From: Prevotella sp.
Lineage (GTDB): Bacteria > Bacteroidota > Bacteroidia > Bacteroidales > Bacteroidaceae
Reading direction: 5' to 3'
Assembly (NCBI GenBank): GCA_017442825.1
Contig: JAFRYZ010000009.1
Span: 36,923 to 100,922 of the forward strand
Length of the DNA stretch: 64,000 nucleotides
In this document: piece by piece, positions 59,225 to 64,000 of the stretch
How the letters are laid out: each line of letters starts with the position of its first letter
How positions within the stretch are numbered: the stretch's first letter is position 1
Made by a program: the position numbers and the translations under genes
The notes under the pieces: model-generated
What the model was told of the DNA's origin: nothing
The model's input: only the letters and a program-made list of their open reading frames with translations
Database searches by the model: none

Positions 59225-61945
59225 ATGAGCAACAAGCATACCGGCATTCTGCTTTCAATAGTCTTTACCATCGCGTTTTGGCCTGCATTCTCCTCCCTTG
59301 GTCAGGGAATAGAAGCCCTTCCCTCGGTTGCGGGTCTTTTCCCCATCGAAAACCAAGGCAGGCAAGTTTGGAACTTCAATCCCGATTGGCTGTTCCATCT
59401 GGGAGATGCTTCTGGTGCCGAACAGATAGCATTTGATGATAGCAGTTGGGAGCGCGTTTCTACCCCTCACTCTGTAAAACTGGAGCCGGCAGAGGCTTCC
59501 GGTTGTCGCAACTATCAAGGTGTGGCATGGTATAGAAAGCATTTTATAGTACCTGAAGAACGAGCTGAACTACATTTTGAAGCCGTAATGGGAAAGCAGC
59601 GGTTTTATGTCAATGGAAAATTGGCACAAGAACATTTAGGTGGTTACCTTCCTGTATCTATCGACTTGACTCAGTTTGGTTTGACAAAAGGAGACTCTTG
59701 TGTTGTTGCCGTCATGGTTGACAATTCCAACGACAACAGCTATCCGCCAGGAAAACCGCAATACACCCTCGACTTCGCTTATCACGGGGGCATCTATCGT
59801 GATGTGTGGCTTATTGGCAAGAATGAAGTTTCTATTACCGACCCTGTTGTAGCCAACAAACAAGCGGGGGGCGGTATCTTTGTCCATTACGACAATATCT
59901 CTGAGCGCAGTGCCGATGTCTTTGTTGATACAGACTTGCGTAATGTAGGACGCCAACAGACGGTAACCGTAGAGCAGACTCTTCTCGATAAAACGGGAAA
60001 AACATTGAAGAAAGTCTCAAAAAAAGTAACGATTCCATCGGAGGGAACGACTACAGCACGACAGAAGCTGACGGTGAAGTCGCCGCATTTGTGGTCGCCG
60101 GAGACACCTTATTTATATAGAGTGGTAACACGCGTCAAAGCAGGTAATCGCATCCTTGATGGTGGCGAGACTCGTATAGGCATCCGTTCGTTTGAGTTTA
60201 AGGGGAAGGATGGCTTCTGGTTGAATGGTAAGCGTTATCGGAAATTCATCGGTGCCAACCGTCATCAAGACTTTGCCTACGTTGGTAATGCCGTTCCCAA
60301 CTCACAGCAGTGGCGTGATGTCGTCCGACTGAAGAATGCAGGCTTTAATATCATCCGTACAGCCCATTATCCACAAGATCCTTCTTTTATGGATGCTTGC
60401 GATGAAATCGGCATTTTTATCATTGTCGCCACTCCAGGATGGCAGTATTGGAACAAGAAAAATCCAGAATTTGAACAGCGCGTTTTACAAAATACACGTG
60501 AGATTATCCGCCGCGATCGTAATCATCCTTCTGTGCTCATGTGGGAACCGATTCTCAACGAGACCCGCTTCCCGTTGGACTTCTCGTTGAAGTCGCTGCA
60601 GATTACCAAGGACGAGTATCCCTATCCCTACCGACCAGTGGCTGCTGCCGACATGCACTCGGCAGGTGTGCGGGAAAACTACGATGTCGTCTACGGCTGG
60701 CCTGGTGACGAGAAGAAAGCCGACCGTCCCGACCAGTGCATTTTCACGCGTGAGTTTGGTGAGTATGTCGATGACTGGTATGCCCACAACAACCTCAATC
60801 GTGCCAGTCGTTCGTGGGGGGAGAAGGCGCAGCTGACACAGGCTCAATCCTTAGCGAAGACGATGCAGGAGTTGGTGAACACTGGCGACCAGTTTATCGG
60901 TGGTGCACAGTGGCATCCTTTCGACCACCAGCGCGGCTACCATCCCGACCCTTATTGGGGTGGCATCTACGATGCCTTCCGTCAGCCCAAGTATGCGCAA
61001 CCGATGTTTACGGCAGCGCTGACCCAACCTAAAGCCGCTCCTTTCGTCTATATTGCCCATGAGATGACCCAGTTCTCTGACAGTAATGTTGTTGTCTTCA
61101 GCAATTGCGACAGCGTACGCCTCTCCCTCTACGACGGCGAGAAGTCCTGGACGCTCCCCGTACCCTCACCCCCCATCCCTCAACCTTCATCCTTCAACCC
61201 TCACCCCTCATCCCTCCACCTCCCTGTCTGTTTCCAGCGCGTCTGGAACTTCTGGGAAGCTCGCGAGTTCAGCTATACCCAGCGTAACTGGCAGAAGGTG
61301 AATATGTTAGCAGAAGGAATAGTCGACGGTAAGGTCGTCTGTTCCGTCCGTAAGATGCCGTCGCGCCGCTCAACCAAGCTTCGCCTTTATGTTGATAACC
61401 CCTCGCTCTTCACGGCGCACCCCCTTCAGGGGGCTGGGGGGCTTTCCTTCGCTCCCCCTCTCGTTGCCGATGGCAGCGACTTTGTTGTCGTTGTCTGTGA
61501 GGTCACCGATGACAACAGCAACGTTCGTCGTTTGGCTAAAGAGAACATTGTCTTCACCGTGGAGGGGGAGGGCGAGATGATTGGTGATGCTGCTATCAAC
61601 GCCAACCCACGGGCTGTAGAGTGGGGTAGTGCCCCCGTCCTCATCCGTTCTACCCGCAAGGCAGGAAAGATCAAGGTTCATGCCGAGGTGCAGTTCCCCG
61701 GTACCCATGCTCCCACACCTGCCGACATCGAGTTGGAAAGCGTCCCCTACCCAGGTCAGTTTTGTGAAGGAATTGTCGATTCGTCCTCCCCTGAAGAGAG
61801 CGGAAAGGTGGGTGGTGCTGCCGGTAATGGCAGTCAAGCATCCTCATCGTCGGAAGTCGGTAAAGGCACCCTCTCCAACGAAGAGAAGGCTCGCCTCTTG
61901 AAAGAGGTACAGGATCAGCAGGCTGACTTCGGCATAGGGCAGTAA
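59225..61945 (+). CDS. GH2 glycosidase (906 aa) with low-complexity inserts
   Basis: Signal peptide 1-27 (ILLSIVFTIAFWPAFSSLGQ). GH2 domains: sugar binding (WYRKHFIVPEERAELHFEAVMGKQRFYVNGKL), Ig-like, TIM barrel with IGANRHQDFAYVG, acid/base E446 (EPILNETRF) and nucleophile E510 or E513 (TREFGEYVDDW). C-terminal Ig-like domains include DUF4982-like parts. Beta-galactosidase or beta-uronidase; linkage not determinable. Two in-frame inserts: a P/S-rich run (61158-61226) and a hairpin of type CCCCCTTCAGGGGG (61417-61460). The last 60 residues are S/G/K-rich and probably disordered. A terminator hairpin separates it from the esterase gene. Confidence 0.75.
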   Translation: MSNKHTGILLSIVFTIAFWPAFSSLGQGIEALPSVAGLFPIENQGRQVWNFNPDWLFHLGDASGAEQIAFDDSSWERVSTPHSVKLEPAEASGCRNYQGVAWYRKHFIVPEERAELHFEAVMGKQRFYVNGKLAQEHLGGYLPVSIDLTQFGLTKGDSCVVAVMVDNSNDNSYPPGKPQYTLDFAYHGGIYRDVWLIGKNEVSITDPVVANKQAGGGIFVHYDNISERSADVFVDTDLRNVGRQQTVTVEQTLLDKTGKTLKKVSKKVTIPSEGTTTARQKLTVKSPHLWSPETPYLYRVVTRVKAGNRILDGGETRIGIRSFEFKGKDGFWLNGKRYRKFIGANRHQDFAYVGNAVPNSQQWRDVVRLKNAGFNIIRTAHYPQDPSFMDACDEIGIFIIVATPGWQYWNKKNPEFEQRVLQNTREIIRRDRNHPSVLMWEPILNETRFPLDFSLKSLQITKDEYPYPYRPVAAADMHSAGVRENYDVVYGWPGDEKKADRPDQCIFTREFGEYVDDWYAHNNLNRASRSWGEKAQLTQAQSLAKTMQELVNTGDQFIGGAQWHPFDHQRGYHPDPYWGGIYDAFRQPKYAQPMFTAALTQPKAAPFVYIAHEMTQFSDSNVVVFSNCDSVRLSLYDGEKSWTLPVPSPPIPQPSSFNPHPSSLHLPVCFQRVWNFWEAREFSYTQRNWQKVNMLAEGIVDGKVVCSVRKMPSRRSTKLRLYVDNPSLFTAHPLQGAGGLSFAPPLVADGSDFVVVVCEVTDDNSNVRRLAKENIVFTVEGEGEMIGDAAINANPRAVEWGSAPVLIRSTRKAGKIKVHAEVQFPGTHAPTPADIELESVPYPGQFCEGIVDSSSPEESGKVGGAAGNGSQASSSSEVGKGTLSNEEKARLLKEVQDQQADFGIGQ
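61158..61226 (+). repeat. In-frame CATCCCTCAACC-type repeat in GH2
   Basis: Repeated (C)CCTCA(A/C)CC/TCATCC units read as PPIPQPSSFNPHPSSLHLP within the first C-terminal beta domain. Same unit type as 47500-47562. Confidence 0.75.
61417..61460 (+). repeat. In-frame CCCCCTTCAGGGGG hairpin in GH2
   Basis: A perfect 5-bp C/G stem (CCCCC-TTCA-GGGGG) followed by a second G-run and CTCCCCCTC. It reads as HPLQGAGGLSFAPPL. Related to the hairpins at 14185-14240 and 509-545. Confidence 0.7.
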
Positions 61946-62003
61946 CCTCTCTTCCCTATGCGTTTTCAATATATAATCGAACATGCGACGCTATGTCCCG
62001 TAT

Positions 62004-62022
62004 GTCACTATTTTATAGTGAC
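62004..62022. repeat. Single 19-bp palindrome GTCACTAT-TTT-ATAGTGAC
   Basis: A perfect 8-bp stem with 3-nt centre, flanked by CCGTAT and TTA. A related 19-bp dyad with the same flanks is at 62287-62305. Confidence 0.75.
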
Positions 62023-62140
62023 TTACAGGACTGAGGTCGCTGTGTAGATGTACGCTAATTGAGCGCAAGTCGAGCGCACTCTCCCGTTAACATCCATTAA
62101 GTACACAGGTCCGAAAAAACAAACATAAAGTCCTTGTCTT

Positions 62141-62228
62141 GCAACTGTTATGTGTTTACCTTCCAACTATTATGAGTTTGCAACGCAACTACATAGAGTT
62201 TGGCGTGCAAACTCTATGTAGTTGGAAC
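62141..62228. repeat. Dyad array C: four palindromes with exact 22-bp period
   Basis: Units start at 62141, 62163, 62185 and 62207. Cores are GCAACTGTTATGTGTTTAC, CCAACTATTATGAGTTTGC, GCAACTACATAGAGTTTGG and GCAAACTCTATGTAGTTGG; unit 4 is the inverse of unit 3, giving a perfect 17-bp inverted repeat (62186-62202 with 62208-62224). Same unit length and number as array B, different sequence. The rest of 61946-62518 holds the two single 19-bp dyads and a promoter, and no gene. Confidence 0.85.
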
Positions 62229-62286
62229 CTCCAGTGCTCGACTTTCGCTCGAATGCGTAGTTCTTTATGCGACCTCAACTCCGTAT

Positions 62287-62305
62287 GTCGCTAATTATTA
62301 ACGAC
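62287..62305. repeat. Single 19-bp dyad GTCGCTAATTATTAACGAC
   Basis: Imperfect palindrome with arms GTCG-TAAT/ATTA-CGAC, flanked by CCGTAT and TTA like the dyad at 62004-62022. Confidence 0.65.
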
Positions 62306-62406
62306 TTATAAAATCTGCGTCGCACGTTTAATTTGAATCTTTTTCATCCCCAGTAGGGGACAATCCCGAAGAATTGCGCTCAATAGCGCTACAAAAAGTT
62401 GTTTAA

Positions 62407-62440
62407 TTTGTTGGTGATTAAAAAATATTTTTTAATTTTG
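62407..62440 (+). promoter_or_regulatory. Bacteroidota promoter for the isomerase-like gene
   Basis: TTTGTTG (62407-62413) as -33 region and TAATTTTG (62433-62440) as -7 element; 19 bp if the second TTG is used. The start codon is 78 bp further on. Confidence 0.65.
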
Positions 62441-62518
62441 TGGCGACAATCCTTAGTTTAATGCGTCTATAAAACAGCAAAAGTTAACTTTATTACCTAT
62501 TTAGGACCTAAATTTATT

Positions 62519-63403
62519 ATGACTTCGAGGATGCTAAGAACCGCTCTGCTGGGTATGTTGTTGTGTGTACAGGCACTCCCACTTGATGCTCAGGACGTTC
62601 CTGTGCGCTACCGTGTGGCAGCGTGCGATTGGATGATGCTAAAGCGTCAGAAGCTTGGTGCTTTTGCTTTGGCAAAAGAAATTGGTGCCGACGGTGTAGA
62701 GTTGGATATGGGTCCGCTGGGAAAGCGCGTCCTTTTTGAAAACAAGTTGCGCGATGAAGCGCAAGCCTCGAAGTTCAAGCATGTTGCCGACTCACTCGGC
62801 ATCGAAGTGCCGTCCATAGCGATGAGCGGTTTCTTCGCCCAAAATTTCATGTCTCGTGATAACTATCGTGACCTTGTCAGCGATGGATTAGAGACAGCGC
62901 GGCGATTCGGCTCGAAGGTCATTTTCCTGCCTTTAGGCGGCAGTGGTCATGAGTGGAAACAAAAAGGAGCGCCGCGCGACACCCTCGTCAGCCGTCTGCG
63001 CGTAGCAGGAACAATGGCGCAGGCGCAAGGAGTCACTATCGGCATTCGTACGCAGTTGCCTGCCAAAGAGACGCTCCGTCTCCTGAAGGACATCGGTAGT
63101 CCTGCCGTCAAAGTCTATTACAATTTCCAAGACGCTGCCGATAACCATCGGTGTATCGTCAAGGAGTTGAAACAACTTGGTCGTGACCGCATCATCCAGA
63201 TTCATGCTTCGAATACAGACAGCGTGAACTTGCGTGAAGACCCCGAAATCGACCTTCCGAAAATTAAGAAAACCCTCGATGAAATGGGCTGGAATGGTTG
63301 GTTGGTTGTTGAGCGCAGTCGCGATGCCAATCGTGTGCGTGATGTCCGTTATAACTTCGGACGCAATGTAGCCTACCTGAAAGAAGTGTTCGGAATACCT
63401 TAG
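62519..63403 (+). CDS. Exported sugar isomerase/epimerase-like TIM barrel (294 aa)
   Basis: Signal peptide about 1-24 (TALLGMLLCVQALPLDAQ). An AP-endonuclease-2/xylose-isomerase-like barrel (LAKEIGADGVELDMG, VIFLPLGGS, IIQIHASNTDSV, GWLVVERSRD). Of the usual four metal ligands, His (QIHAS) and the last Glu (VVERS) are present, but the strand that normally carries Glu reads TIGIRTQ and the one with Asp reads VYYNFQDA, so divalent-metal catalysis may be altered. Cytoplasmic isomerases lack signal peptides; exported relatives in Bacteroidota have been linked to keto-glycoside chemistry, but a role here is unknown. It has its own promoter and sits upstream of a lipoprotein gene. Confidence 0.7.
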   Translation: MTSRMLRTALLGMLLCVQALPLDAQDVPVRYRVAACDWMMLKRQKLGAFALAKEIGADGVELDMGPLGKRVLFENKLRDEAQASKFKHVADSLGIEVPSIAMSGFFAQNFMSRDNYRDLVSDGLETARRFGSKVIFLPLGGSGHEWKQKGAPRDTLVSRLRVAGTMAQAQGVTIGIRTQLPAKETLRLLKDIGSPAVKVYYNFQDAADNHRCIVKELKQLGRDRIIQIHASNTDSVNLREDPEIDLPKIKKTLDEMGWNGWLVVERSRDANRVRDVRYNFGRNVAYLKEVFGIP

Positions 63404-63500
63404 AACGAAAGAGGATAATAAAGTGCAAGAGCAAAATCAATAGAAAATGAATTATTGAAAACTGTAACTAAACATAAGTCTAATTAAAAACCTAACAAAC

Positions 63501-64000
63501 ATGAAAAAGAATCATTTAATGACACTGCCTAAGCTATGTGCAGTTGCCCTGTTGGGAGCAACAACACTCTTGGCATCGTGCGCTGTGGATGGTTTCAAGG
63601 ATGAGTCGTTCGTTGGAACGTATGGTTCAACGGACTTGATCACTCCAGGTGTTTCTGAGATTACGGTAACACCGAGTGCTGACAAAAAGACCCAAACCAT
63701 TTCTTGGCCAGCTGTTAGTGGTGCCGGTAAGTACTTTATTTCTCTATACAAGGGAACTATTGAGGACGGTGACCAAATTGTTTCAGAAGTCATTGAGCGC
63801 GGTCGTACTGTGAAGGTTAATTCTGTAACTTTCCCACGTGAGGAAGAGACAGACTACATCTTCCAGCTAAGCGTTCTGGACAATGAGCCTGAAGGCAACA
63901 AATCTGATGGTAAGACAACAGTCTATCCTTTCTCTACCTTTACGCCGACATTCGCTACGTTGGAAGATGGTACAGACTTGAAACAGTACTTCGACGAGAA
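63501..64000 (+). CDS. Partial lipoprotein with Fn3-like domain, probable surface glycan-binding protein
   Basis: Only the first 166 residues are in the window; the frame runs off the end. The lipobox LLASC (Cys at about residue 27) marks a lipoprotein. Residues about 49-128 resemble a fibronectin-III domain (TQTISWPAVSGAGKYFISLYKG ... TDYIFQLSVLDNEP). This start is typical of DUF4957/DUF5123-type surface lipoproteins that sit beside SusC/SusD in pectin loci, so the remaining outer-membrane machinery may lie just downstream. A SusE/F-like protein is an alternative. The ATG follows an AT-rich leader without a ribosome binding site. Confidence 0.6.
   Translation, partial: MKKNHLMTLPKLCAVALLGATTLLASCAVDGFKDESFVGTYGSTDLITPGVSEITVTPSADKKTQTISWPAVSGAGKYFISLYKGTIEDGDQIVSEVIERGRTVKVNSVTFPREEETDYIFQLSVLDNEPEGNKSDGKTTVYPFSTFTPTFATLEDGTDLKQYFDE

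Overview
The window looks like a chromosomal segment of a Bacteroidales bacterium, most likely Prevotellaceae. Reasons: -33 TTG / -7 TAnnTTTG promoter signatures, very poor Shine-Dalgarno use, long exported glycoside hydrolases with Bacteroidota signal peptides, a 2,394-residue Prevotella-style surface protein with a short C-terminal sorting-like tail, and intergenic regions packed with short hairpin repeats. The species cannot be fixed from sequence alone.

Layout. 1-10.4 kb: a minus-strand surface protein with a small downstream gene, a structured long leader, four tiny ORFs with good promoters, and repeat-filled DNA. 10.4-27.9 kb (+): GH127, GH141, MFS transporter, GH78, GH43, GH143-GH142, GH78, CE19-type esterase. 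27.9-33.4 kb (-): a GH141-like protein, GH31 and an SSS-family symporter form a compact operon. 33.5-61.9 kb (+): GH95, GH140, GH78-GH33, GH138-like, GH137-GH2, three GH2 enzymes, GH106 and a SASA-type esterase, several with overlapping start and stop codons. 62.5-64 kb: an exported sugar-isomerase-like protein and the start of a lipoprotein.

Together the enzymes fit dismantling of rhamnogalacturonan II (RG-II), the most complex pectin. The combination GH137, GH138, GH140, GH141, GH142, GH143, aceric-acid-type GH127, GH95 and the BT1017-type methylesterase is diagnostic when compared with the characterised Bacteroides thetaiotaomicron RG-II enzymes. Chains A, B, C and D can each be given enzymes from this window. 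Not seen here: GH139, backbone lyases or GH28/GH105, a SusC/SusD pair and a hybrid two-component regulator. The final lipoprotein may be the edge of the outer-membrane part of the locus.

The unexpected signals lie in the repeats. (1) Three tandem arrays of short palindromes, unrelated in sequence but all with an exact 22-bp period, sit upstream of GH127, a GH2 gene and the isomerase-like gene. (2) An 11-bp tandem array (GGGGAGTTAAA) lies in a leader-plus-signal-peptide cassette duplicated before GH127 and GH141. (3) Hairpin or simple repeats of the intergenic kind are inserted in frame into at least seven of the enzymes, including the same TTGCGA-N4/5-TCGCAA element in two different GH78 genes. 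All functional calls are by recognition of sequence features; no database search was run.
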